From contig NC_012994.1 of assembly GCF_000026365.1 (NCBI RefSeq), positions 186,001 through 250,000 on the forward strand: a stretch of 64,000 bases of DNA, given 5' to 3'. This DNA comes from Zygosaccharomyces rouxii (lineage: Eukaryota > Ascomycota > Saccharomycetes > Saccharomycetales > Saccharomycetaceae). Shown here piece after piece: positions 39,197 to 47,915 of the stretch (position 1 is its first letter; every line of letters begins with the position of its first letter). The position numbers were made by a program, and so were the translations under genes. The notes under the pieces were generated by a model. The model had not been told where the DNA came from, did no database searches, and saw nothing but the letters and a program-made list of their open reading frames with translations.

Positions 39197-39643
39197 TTAT
39201 CCTTCTTCTAAACCTTCGAAGATATTGGTATCGCTGACACTGAAAAAATATACTCCGTAATCTTGTAGACTGGTTTGATCCCATGATACCCACGAAGGTA
39301 AACTATCTCTCAGTTTATTAAAGGCGGACCCAATGACACTGTTATCGAGTTTAGTCAATGTCGCATCGCCGACATGCCATCTTTTACCACAATCTTTAGT
39401 TTCCTCTTGCAAAGATTGAGCATATGCAACTTTTTCATCTTCAGTAATTTGATTGATTTGTTCTTGCACTTTAGCGCCATGTTTCTCGATCAACTGGTTT
39501 ACATAATTTTGAGCAGTGTCTTCATTCCAATTGCCATTACTCTCTGCACCGTTCAAGAAGTCAGTAACAAAGCTGGGCAATTTATTTGCCCCTGCCATGC
39601 AAATGCTCAGATGGGTTAAAATTAAAATCAGTGTCAATCTCAT
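39197..39643 (-). CDS. Small secreted protein of unknown function
   Basis: I do not recognise this 148-residue protein. It starts with a clear signal peptide (MRLTLILILTHLSICMAG, cleavage expected near residue 18) and has no other membrane span or GPI-type tail. The mature part is acidic, about 130 residues, with a single Cys (C85 in TKDCGKRW) and helical stretches rich in Gln/Glu (KVQEQINQITEDEKVAYAQS). A TATA-like sequence (minus strand, near 39692-39706) lies about 50-60 bp upstream of the ATG, supporting a real promoter. It sits at a synteny junction between an initiator tRNA and POL32, with no S. cerevisiae counterpart expected there. It may be lineage-specific. Confidence 0.75.
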   Translation of the reverse strand: MRLTLILILTHLSICMAGANKLPSFVTDFLNGAESNGNWNEDTAQNYVNQLIEKHGAKVQEQINQITEDEKVAYAQSLQEETKDCGKRWHVGDATLTKLDNSVIGSAFNKLRDSLPSWVSWDQTSLQDYGVYFFSVSDTNIFEGLEEG

Positions 39644-39905
39644 TACCGCTTTGCTCAGTATGAGGGAAGCGCTTTCCTGAAATTCAAGCCGTTCGATATA
39701 TATACAAAAAATTCTGATCTACAAATCTACGAGGTTCATCCATTTGGTGGAAACTTTGATCCTTTATTTCCCATGTTTCCTTGTTGTCCATCAATCGAGT
39801 TTCTCATCAATTAGCGACGCGATGATCACTTAGAGCTCATCACCACTCCTATAAAATAAGAGAAACCATATAGAAAGTGATTCCGAAAAGTCTATAGACA
39901 CTACT

Positions 39906-40940
39906 ATGGAGGAAGCCATAGAATTTATCAATGAGAAGCTATTTACCGAGGAGAAACCTGTACTTTTCACAGACTTAATACACAAATTCCACATTGGTCC
40001 CTCCAGGGCCAAGAAAACCATGTATGCCTATTACAGATCCAATAAGACACTGAAGTACAATTGTATCATTGTATGCTGCTACAAGGACAGGATAAAAGTA
40101 GTGCACGATGTGAACCATGTGGATAGTCAAGAATCACTGATTGATTGTTTTATCTATGCATTTAACCCTATGGAGGAATTTATACCTGTTAATCTAGCCG
40201 TTGATCAAAGGGAATACCTTTCTATACTGAATCCCCATAAACTAGTACTGCCTGAACTTAGATCAAAGACTGTAGAGGAAGAAACAACCATTAAAGCAGT
40301 ACCAAAGCCATCAGCCAGATCGAAAACCGTTCCTCAGACAACTAAGGATGAAAAGCCCAAGCCAGTACCGCCAAAGAAACAGCAACAACCTGCAAAATCC
40401 AAAGATGGTGCTCTAAAATCTACTGCACTTTTAGCCAAGATGAGAGCTGATAGAGAGGCTAAAGAGGCTCAAAGACAGAAGGAACTGGCACAGAGAAGGG
40501 AAAAGGAATTACAAGAAAAGAAATCCAAGAACGACGCCCAGATGAAAGAATTGAACCAGATGTTTGTTGACGATAGTGATGAAGATGATGGAAACGATGA
40601 TAACCAGCGACAAGAAAGTGAGAAACCAACTTCAACGGTAGAACCGGACGAATTGGAAGAAATCTTAGACAGTACAGCAGAGGAATCACTACTAAAGCAA
40701 AGTCAGAGCCAAGACGAACAACCAAAAGTGAAACAGGAACCACAAGACACTTCATACGTGGACGAAGATGGATACATAGTGACAAATCGCCCGGCAAACA
40801 ATTCATCAACTTCTACTCCATCTCAGTCGAGAAAAAGACCCGGAAATTCTACACCGATTTCACACCAACAAGCAAAGAAACCAGCTCCACGCAAGAAAAC
40901 CCAGGGAACTTTGGAGAGCTTCTTCAAGAAGTCTAAATAA
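39906..40940 (+). CDS. POL32: DNA polymerase delta subunit Pol32
   Basis: Pol32 is the third subunit of DNA polymerase delta, shared with polymerase zeta; it is needed for break-induced replication and PCNA binding. The 344-residue protein (S. cerevisiae 350) begins with the conserved FINEKLFTEEKPVLFTDLIH and IIVCCYKDRIKVVHDV region, which contacts Pol31. A basic and acidic, low-complexity middle follows (KMRADREAKEAQRQKEL; DDSDEDDGNDD). It ends with a consensus PIP box QGTLESFF at 333-340. The start is the first ATG. An MCB-like ACGCGA lies about 90 bp upstream, which would fit S-phase expression. It is the first gene of the YJR/YEL interleaved block. Confidence 0.95.
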   Translation: MEEAIEFINEKLFTEEKPVLFTDLIHKFHIGPSRAKKTMYAYYRSNKTLKYNCIIVCCYKDRIKVVHDVNHVDSQESLIDCFIYAFNPMEEFIPVNLAVDQREYLSILNPHKLVLPELRSKTVEEETTIKAVPKPSARSKTVPQTTKDEKPKPVPPKKQQQPAKSKDGALKSTALLAKMRADREAKEAQRQKELAQRREKELQEKKSKNDAQMKELNQMFVDDSDEDDGNDDNQRQESEKPTSTVEPDELEEILDSTAEESLLKQSQSQDEQPKVKQEPQDTSYVDEDGYIVTNRPANNSSTSTPSQSRKRPGNSTPISHQQAKKPAPRKKTQGTLESFFKKSK

Positions 40941-40980
40941 TTCAATATTTTAACTGTATAATATTTCGAATACTTTCGTG

Positions 40981-40987
40981 TTACCCG
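40981..40987 (+). promoter_or_regulatory. Reb1-type site upstream of VMA3
   Basis: TTACCCG, an exact Reb1 core, lies between the POL32 stop and the VMA3 start, about 155 bp before VMA3. It could both shield VMA3 from POL32 read-through and open its promoter. The role is inferred. Confidence 0.5.
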
Positions 40988-41140
40988 GCCGATGATTTTT
41001 TTCTTCCGTTGGGAAGCCTCTCGCAAGATGAAAGGGATAAGAACAAAATTGGTGCTCTAATGTTGCAAAGCCTAATCAATAGAGGTCACAGAGATACAGG
41101 TCGAAGGTCTTTCTTAGAACTGAAACTATTATAATACAAT

Positions 41141-41623
41141 ATGAGTGAATTGTGCCCAGTCTACGCTCCATTTTTTGGTGCCATTGGATGTGCTGCTGCC
41201 ATCATTTTCACATCATTCGGTGCAGCCTATGGTACTGCTAAGTCTGGTATTGGTATCTGCGTTACATGTGTCTTGAGACCAGATTTGTTGTTTAAGAACA
41301 TTGTTCCTGTTATTATGGCAGGTATTATTGCCATTTATGGGTTGATCGTTTCTGTGCTGATTGTTTACTCACTTGGTCAAAAGCAAGCTCTTTTCACAGG
41401 GTTTATTCAACTAGGTGCAGGTTTATCCGTCGGTCTGAGTGGGTTAGCGGCAGGTTTTGCCATTGGTATCGTTGGTGATGCTGGTGTTAGGGGTAACTCT
41501 CAACAACCAAGATTATTCGTCGGTATGCTTTTGATCTTGATTTTTGCAGAAGTTTTGGGTCTTTACGGTTTGATCGTTGCGCTATTGCTAAACGCTAGAG
41601 CCACTCAAGACGTTGTCTGTTAA
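41141..41623 (+). CDS. VMA3: V-ATPase proteolipid subunit c
   Basis: Vma3 forms most of the membrane rotor ring of the vacuolar H+-ATPase. The 160-residue protein is the same length as S. cerevisiae Vma3 (subunit c) and begins [16 protein letters not shown], the subunit c pattern rather than that of c' (Vma11) or c'' (Vma16). Four transmembrane helices are evident, and the proton-carrying glutamate E137 is in place in helix 4 ([12 protein letters not shown]). The product ends with ATQDVVC. It is on the same strand as POL32, 200 bp downstream, and convergent with NUP85. Synteny with YEL027W supports the name. Confidence 0.97.
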   Translation: MSELCPVYAPFFGAIGCAAAIIFTSFGAAYGTAKSGIGICVTCVLRPDLLFKNIVPVIMAGIIAIYGLIVSVLIVYSLGQKQALFTGFIQLGAGLSVGLSGLAAGFAIGIVGDAGVRGNSQQPRLFVGMLLILIFAEVLGLYGLIVALLLNARATQDVVC

Positions 41624-41762
41624 GGGGATGAACGCTCAACTATTGTACACCAATATATTAAAAATTCAAAGTTACTTACCGAGGATACATAGCCTTTTTA
41701 TGTAAGATATTAATTTCCCACTAGCAAAATAAAATGTGGCCTGAAATGGTCTCAAATACACA

Positions 41763-44000
41763 TTACATAAACTCTTGACAAAGTTTGAGGTTCAGCTTTT
41801 GTCTAATTAGTTTGAGGAAACTTGTTAGATCCGGAGGAATCGAATTTTGTCTGATGATTCCCTCTTCCAACATCGTTGAATAGATGTTTATCGATTTAGC
41901 ATCTGTATCATCCCATTTGTTCTCGAGTGACTCCATTATACGTAGAATAGTCGATTCATCAATATGCCTTGAGTCATTTTCAAGGAAAATTGGATACATG
42001 AATCTTGCCATCAACATCACCAAATAGCAGTTAGGTAAGTAGGGAAACTCTATAAGCGCTAAAAGTAAAGTTAATGCTTCCGACCAATTATTAGAAGTTT
42101 GCGCTTGATAAAATCTGTAGAGTACAGCATATGGCGATAGTGTTTGCTTCATAGCGCTTGTCACCAAACTGCTTAAAATTTCATCTGGAACAATAGAGTC
42201 TCCTTCGTCAGCCACGATGGCATTGAGTACCACATCGTCCAGTGGAGTCCCTTGCATTACTGCAGCTTCAAACATTATCCAAGAGTATCTTTTTACCCAT
42301 TCAAACTTACCAGCCTTACTGAAATTTGCCATAGCTTCGATGGTATTACTCTCGTAAAGTAGCTTGTTACCCAACGTAACATACACGGCCTTGGCCACTT
42401 GCGGCAGTTTCCATTTGGCCAATATGCTTAACATCCACTCGATGTCATCGTTCGTCTTGAATGGATAGTGCGGTAATAATTCTGCAATCGCCATCTTTTT
42501 AGCGCTCGTGCTGTTTACGGGCGATAAAGTAATTAGACCAATGGCAATAGGCCATAGCCTTTTGTCACCTTGGGAACATAGTTCAAATGCAAAATTGTTC
42601 AGCATGTAACAGGCCATACCATTTCTGTAGGAGAAGAGATCTTCAAGCCCTTCATAACTGGCGTCTCTGTCCGTCTCCATATCGTCAACGATTCTTTCTA
42701 ATAGACCCTTGGCCTCACACAAGGCAGCGGCAAACGCAGCAGAGCATGTGTCGAGGGATTCCAACACGGGTAGAATCGAATAGATCCTGCCCCTTATCAG
42801 ATCTACGCATGCTTGTTCCCAACCGCTAGTGACGTCCACGGGATGATTTTGTAGACTGAGCTCTAAGTATTCTTCCGACAACTCTAACGATGGGATATAA
42901 TATAGTAACAATGCGCAGAAGGATTCGTACCAAGTAGTAGAATAATGCAAAATTTTAGACTGGTGACCACCCACGAGGAAAAGCGTGTCTTCGATGTAAT
43001 CACGTAGTTCTCCTGACACAGAGGTATCCGAACCACTGTATGTCTGTGCTAGCTCCAAAGCCAATGATTTCCACTCTCTGAAGGAGTCCGTAGAATCCAT
43101 TGGGTACTGCTTCAAAAGCGCAACAAGATCACGGAGGGCGTTGGAAGACATTTCACACTGGCTGTTCAAATGCTCCATAATCTGCGATCTGTCTAAACAA
43201 CCAAGAGCCTGATCAAACAGTCCCCTGAGAAGCAGCTGGTTCAACAACTTCCAAAAGAACGATGTCTCGAACACTTTCTTACCGTCAGCCGTGGGCTCGA
43301 ACACCTGTTCGATATACTCTTCATTGGGCTCCCCATCGGAACGATTGATCCAGTTTATTAAATTCGTGATGAACGTCTCCCTAACGCTGACATCTTCAGG
43401 TGTATCCAAAGTAAAATGGATGGTTTTTAAGCATTTTAAAATCGTAAGACACTCTTCTAACTCGGAAAATCTCGTTAACGCATTTTTCTTGGCCTTTATG
43501 GAATCAATGAAGAAATCTAGTTCTGTGACGAGAGCCGATGTGGCCAGGTTAACTGCCGCGGCGTGTTCCTTGGTCGCCGTTGTGTTGATGACACCCATCG
43601 TGGGGACAGAATACACCCTATCGTATCCTAAATCGCGGTAGATCTCGAAGAGTTTCGACACGTAATGCACGTATTCTTCGCTAGTGTCGACTCTGGCGAG
43701 TTTCACGGGGAGCAATTGATATTGGTTGGATTCATCTAGATAAGCCATGTTTTGGCTCGAAAGCGGGCCTAATTTGTATTTTAGCTTTCCCTTACCGTTT
43801 GTTGGTAAGGGTGCATTGTTTTTACTCAAGGACATCACTGGTGCGCCACTCTTCGGATCTCTATCGATAACTTCATCGTAATCAAAAGTTTCGTTTTCGT
43901 CGTCACTATAGGTATCCCCAGTATTCCCTTCCATGACGAAATCCATTGTATCTACATCCATCAGTAGATTCTGGCTATCGGAGGTCGTTTCTACCGTCAT
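41763..44000 (-). CDS. NUP85: Nup85, Y-complex nucleoporin
   Basis: Nup85 is a structural subunit of the Nup84 (Y) complex, part of the nuclear-pore scaffold; it binds Seh1. The 745-residue protein matches S. cerevisiae Nup85 (744) in length. After an acidic N-terminal segment, the insertion blade that completes the Seh1 propeller is expected around residues 60-110, and the remainder is all-alpha ancestral-coatomer-element helical sequence without repeats. No membrane or catalytic motif is seen, as expected. The assignment rests on length, helical layout and the exact neighbours (POL32 and URB2, as on S. cerevisiae chromosome X). It is divergent from URB2 across a 332-bp promoter. Confidence 0.9.
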   Translation of the reverse strand: MTVETTSDSQNLLMDVDTMDFVMEGNTGDTYSDDENETFDYDEVIDRDPKSGAPVMSLSKNNAPLPTNGKGKLKYKLGPLSSQNMAYLDESNQYQLLPVKLARVDTSEEYVHYVSKLFEIYRDLGYDRVYSVPTMGVINTTATKEHAAAVNLATSALVTELDFFIDSIKAKKNALTRFSELEECLTILKCLKTIHFTLDTPEDVSVRETFITNLINWINRSDGEPNEEYIEQVFEPTADGKKVFETSFFWKLLNQLLLRGLFDQALGCLDRSQIMEHLNSQCEMSSNALRDLVALLKQYPMDSTDSFREWKSLALELAQTYSGSDTSVSGELRDYIEDTLFLVGGHQSKILHYSTTWYESFCALLLYYIPSLELSEEYLELSLQNHPVDVTSGWEQACVDLIRGRIYSILPVLESLDTCSAAFAAALCEAKGLLERIVDDMETDRDASYEGLEDLFSYRNGMACYMLNNFAFELCSQGDKRLWPIAIGLITLSPVNSTSAKKMAIAELLPHYPFKTNDDIEWMLSILAKWKLPQVAKAVYVTLGNKLLYESNTIEAMANFSKAGKFEWVKRYSWIMFEAAVMQGTPLDDVVLNAIVADEGDSIVPDEILSSLVTSAMKQTLSPYAVLYRFYQAQTSNNWSEALTLLLALIEFPYLPNCYLVMLMARFMYPIFLENDSRHIDESTILRIMESLENKWDDTDAKSINIYSTMLEEGIIRQNSIPPDLTSFLKLIRQKLNLKLCQEFM

Positions 44001-44332
44001 ATTTCAAACAGCTGAGATTGAATTAAAGAATGCAATTGAGGCCAAACCCGATCTCACTAGTGGAAACTTAGGGCAATTCTCACTGTTCAATGTCATCTCT
44101 TTATTCTGTATACTTATCGATTTGTACTGAAAAGATTTCTTAGCTTTTAAAATTTCAACAAGTCACATGACCTTGTGATCAGGTGACTTGTAGATGATTT
44201 ACGTTCTCTTGGAAAATTTGAAAAAATATGGAAAATTAGCGGCTCATCACAGCTCATCGCAGGTTATCAACACCAATAATACGCTAAAAAGTAGCAATAG
44301 CCCTTCTTTTCACGGCACCAAAGCCCTTGAAA
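44001..44332. promoter_or_regulatory. NUP85/URB2 divergent promoter region
   Basis: This 332-bp region separates two divergently transcribed genes. It holds a near-perfect inverted repeat at 44161-44188 (AGTCACATGA and TCAGGTGACT around 8 nt) and an A/T-rich RRPE-like AAAATTTGAAAAA segment. A PAC core with a weaker second copy follows just before URB2. I see no RNA gene. Confidence 0.6.
44253..44260 (-). promoter_or_regulatory. PAC motif upstream of URB2
   Basis: CTCATCGC is an exact PAC core (reverse complement GCGATGAG), 73 bp before the URB2 ATG, with a one-mismatch copy CTCATCAC 11 bp earlier. URB2 acts in 60S ribosome assembly, the type of gene in which PAC is established. Confidence 0.65.
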
Positions 44333-47300
44333 ATGGAAATTCCCACTTCTACCGAGGCTCTCACCAAGTTACTGCGTTCTAAAGGCACCACTACTTCTCA
44401 AATTGTAGAAATCACTTCACATTTCGATGAATTAGATCTATATTTCCCTAATAAAGAGATTTTTATCCTAGAGCTTATACAGGATCGTTGGAATGACCAG
44501 AAATTGGTCAATTTCAAAAAGGACTACAAAATATGGAAGCTTTACAATGACATGTTTTCCAAGGTTACCGATGATACGATAAGGAAGAAACTACTAAAGG
44601 ACTTGAGATTCGTTCCTCATTTGATGAAGACTTTAGAAGTGCTAGACTCGGACATCCCGGAGATTTTGATAGAGCTGGAAAGAATGTGTGTCCTAATCAA
44701 TTCCATGATCAGAGTCGACGTATCAGCAGAAAATGCTATTACAATTCTGGGCAAGACTCTAAGCTTGATACAAAGGACGGACGCAGACCACGAAACCCTT
44801 GTGCTCCAAGTGATTAATTTAACAGATATTACCAATTTCGCACAAGTGTCAGCCAAGATGTCCGACTGCTATTGTCGGGAACTACTACTACCTACCGTCA
44901 AATATTTCGTAAAGTTTGGATCTGAACTCACACTTCTCTCAGACTTCCTGTCCAAATTTCTATTTGAACCTTCAGTGGATCTGGTACAGCTATTGGAATC
45001 TTTCGTGGACGGAAATCGTTCTCAGTTGGAGTCTCAAGATTGCATACTGATATTTGAAAAATCGATGCAGTCCTTATCCAAGCAGAATTTTTCTATGCTG
45101 GAGAAGATCTTCACCATCATAACATCGGCCAAAAAGCAACTAGCACCATCGCTGCTGAAAAAACTATCGATTTCTAAGAAGACGATGTCGCAAGAGTTTT
45201 TGGACAATCTGTTGTCGGAGAGTTTGAGGGATTCCAAATATGACCAACCGTTCTGGTCGCTGATTCTTCATATTTTAGATTTGGATGTTGAAATCGGAAT
45301 TCAGAATTTTGATCAATTGATCAAGTTAGTGGTTGAAAGGAAGAGTGAAAATATCGAGTCTGTCGAGATGCTTTGGGAAAAGTTAATACAGTGCTTCATC
45401 AATGCCAGAGAATTCGTGGGCTTTTTGGAAAAGATACAGACATACTGTGGCGATCAAAGAGAGTCAGCTATTTTTCTTCTTCAAGATCCGCTTTTTGCAG
45501 ATAAGATTTCCAGCAACATCTCTACTTTATCAGTTGTGCAGTTGAAATTTCTCATCACTAATTTAGTCGACCAGATCTTGAAAGGTTCGTCTGACACCTC
45601 CGACATCGGCGGTTCAGTTTTAAAACTTATTCTAAAGGGTCTTTCAAGGCTATCATACATTTCTTTACCAGAACTAAAGCCAGCAGTTGCCAAGGTCTTC
45701 GAGGTTCATGCTGATCATCCTTCAAAACTGTGGGAGATCTGGTATTTGGCGATGGAGGTTTACGACGATATTGTACCGTTAGACTCGTTGGAATCTATTG
45801 AAAAACAACTTTCCTTGTTTTTCTCACTCCCCATCAAGCCCAAGGAACTGTTTTACTATTTCTTCAAGCTGAGAGAGTATACGACTTTCGATTTAGTCCA
45901 ATTAAGCGACGCACTTCTACAATTTTTACAAGAATCGACAACAGAAACTAAAAGAGTGGTGTTGAAGGACATTTTTTCCAATTGGTATTCGTTGTTAAAC
46001 TCTGCTTTTTCCAGGAAAGCTCTTGAACAATTGACAAACTTTTTGGTTTCTGAAGAATGCATAGATCTGCTGGATGAAATTTTTGAAGATGATAACATTT
46101 TTGAAGAGCCCAATGTGATATTCTTTCTGGTCCAGAAATTGCAAGAGCGTTCTGAGCAACAGGAATATGTACTAAAACTTCAGAAAATCCCCATCCAATG
46201 TATCAATAAGAGTACAAGATCCGATTTGATAAACAGTTTAAGCTCCAAAAAAGTGATCACGAAGAAGGACATTGAATTAATTGGCCACCTGTTGTCTAAT
46301 CCAACTTTTAAATCTAATATCGAAAGGCAGGCAGATTCATTGTATTCCGTACTATCACACGCTACTGAGAAATTGACATACGAGAACGTCGCTGTGGAGA
46401 AGGTCTGGCAAAACCACTTAGGTCAAATGAAAGAAGCTAGCAGCATTGACTTTATTCGAGAAGGAGGGCAATTTATTTCCAGAGGCATGAACGAAGATCC
46501 AAATGAAATAGGGTACTTCCAGATGGCATTTTTAGCTCTAAAAGTGTGTCGATCGAATGCATTAGACCCTCTCAAGAAAGATTTCGTTGGAAAATGCTTG
46601 AAAAGGCTTTCAAATGCCGAAAAGGAAGATATTGAAATAATAATATGGTTCTTGAGAGCTCTGTATTATGTTTTCAAACTGGATAACAATTGCATATCCA
46701 AAGATGAGTCCGCAAGACAGACTGTATCAAATCTTTATCGATCTATCAAGACCAGCGATAAGGAAATGCAGAAAAAATTATTGACAAATATATTTTTATT
46801 ATACTCGACTACCTATGCTGATAAACTGGAATATCTGTATGCACACTACATGGTGCTAAGAAATTGCGATATTGAGTCAGAAGAAATACTTCCTGCGATC
46901 GAAGATGTGCTGAGTGATTCCTCTAAAACTAATTTAGTGGAGTTCAATCAAGCTTTTGCAAACCTCACCTTTTCCCTTGGCAGCTGTAAATCTAATTTCA
47001 ACGAAGGACTCTTAGAACTCTACCGAGTCCAAATCGAGCACCTTGAGAAGGATAATATTATTGGGACACACTTGTTTGCGAAATCTCTTTCCGAGTTCTA
47101 TACGAATTGTGAGAACTTCAAAAGTGCTAGAGTTCCAGTGTTACGATTACTCACAACTTTACAGTCTTTATTGGTATCCAAACCGTGGTTATTCTCTCAG
47201 TATTGTACTGAAATGCTATTCCCATTCTGTTTAAAACTAATGTCCACCTTTTTCGAAGGCTCCGGTGCAAACGACGATCTTTTCACCGCTATTGTCAAAG

Positions 47301-47779
47301 TCATTTCCAATATTTTACTGGCTCAAGGTGTGAAGTTAACCAATCGCCATCACTTAATGAATAGTTTTATCTGCGTATGCCTTGAATTAATTGCAGACTA
47401 TAAAAACACTGGTTTAAGTTCGCAATCTGCTAAATCGCTCTCCAGGTTAATTAGCAATTTCGTCGAGCCAAGCAGTAGCGGGAACAACTATTCTAACAAG
47501 TATTCTAAAAATAATTTGAGTTCTACAGTTGGGCTACAAAAGAAGTTGTTGAGAAAATATGTTCCTGTGCTGTTAATCAGATTCATCCATTTGTCGATCT
47601 ATCGACCCTTTGAAAGCCCAGCTAGAAAAGAATTGGCATCTGGTGTGTATGCCATTTTTGATCTAATTTCCCAGGCGGAATTGAATATGATCAATAGTAT
47701 TTTAGATCATGCCGGTAGACAGTATTTCAAATCCCTATACGCAGAGTACAAGAAAGTTGGTAAGTGGGATGCAAATTGA
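44333..47779 (+). CDS. URB2: Urb2, nucleolar 60S pre-ribosome assembly factor
   Basis: Urb2 (also Npa2) is a large nucleolar protein of early 60S pre-ribosomes, working with Npa1/Urb1, Dbp6, Nop8 and Rsa3. The protein is 1148 residues from the ATG at 44333 (S. cerevisiae 1174); the frame continues two codons upstream only with a TTG, which I do not use. The sequence is alpha-helical, Leu/Ser/Lys-rich and without low-complexity repeats, as expected for a HEAT-like scaffold. The C-terminal part (KKLLRKYVPVLLIRFIHLSI, FESPARKELASGVYAIFDLI) is the Urb2/Npa2 conserved domain. PAC motifs in its promoter and its position beside NUP85 and GEF1 support the name. Confidence 0.9.
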   Translation: MEIPTSTEALTKLLRSKGTTTSQIVEITSHFDELDLYFPNKEIFILELIQDRWNDQKLVNFKKDYKIWKLYNDMFSKVTDDTIRKKLLKDLRFVPHLMKTLEVLDSDIPEILIELERMCVLINSMIRVDVSAENAITILGKTLSLIQRTDADHETLVLQVINLTDITNFAQVSAKMSDCYCRELLLPTVKYFVKFGSELTLLSDFLSKFLFEPSVDLVQLLESFVDGNRSQLESQDCILIFEKSMQSLSKQNFSMLEKIFTIITSAKKQLAPSLLKKLSISKKTMSQEFLDNLLSESLRDSKYDQPFWSLILHILDLDVEIGIQNFDQLIKLVVERKSENIESVEMLWEKLIQCFINAREFVGFLEKIQTYCGDQRESAIFLLQDPLFADKISSNISTLSVVQLKFLITNLVDQILKGSSDTSDIGGSVLKLILKGLSRLSYISLPELKPAVAKVFEVHADHPSKLWEIWYLAMEVYDDIVPLDSLESIEKQLSLFFSLPIKPKELFYYFFKLREYTTFDLVQLSDALLQFLQESTTETKRVVLKDIFSNWYSLLNSAFSRKALEQLTNFLVSEECIDLLDEIFEDDNIFEEPNVIFFLVQKLQERSEQQEYVLKLQKIPIQCINKSTRSDLINSLSSKKVITKKDIELIGHLLSNPTFKSNIERQADSLYSVLSHATEKLTYENVAVEKVWQNHLGQMKEASSIDFIREGGQFISRGMNEDPNEIGYFQMAFLALKVCRSNALDPLKKDFVGKCLKRLSNAEKEDIEIIIWFLRALYYVFKLDNNCISKDESARQTVSNLYRSIKTSDKEMQKKLLTNIFLLYSTTYADKLEYLYAHYMVLRNCDIESEEILPAIEDVLSDSSKTNLVEFNQAFANLTFSLGSCKSNFNEGLLELYRVQIEHLEKDNIIGTHLFAKSLSEFYTNCENFKSARVPVLRLLTTLQSLLVSKPWLFSQYCTEMLFPFCLKLMSTFFEGSGANDDLFTAIVKVISNILLAQGVKLTNRHHLMNSFICVCLELIADYKNTGLSSQSAKSLSRLISNFVEPSSSGNNYSNKYSKNNLSSTVGLQKKLLRKYVPVLLIRFIHLSIYRPFESPARKELASGVYAIFDLISQAELNMINSILDHAGRQYFKSLYAEYKKVGKWDAN

Positions 47780-47915
47780 TTTTCTTTTTCTTCTTCCCTT
47801 TTGTTTTCAATTCAATTCATTTCATTTAGTTATAACGACATTCCCCATATGCCAATGTATATATATACTCTGTAGTCTCGTAATCCTATTTTATTTTTGC
47901 ATGCGAAGTCCTTTT

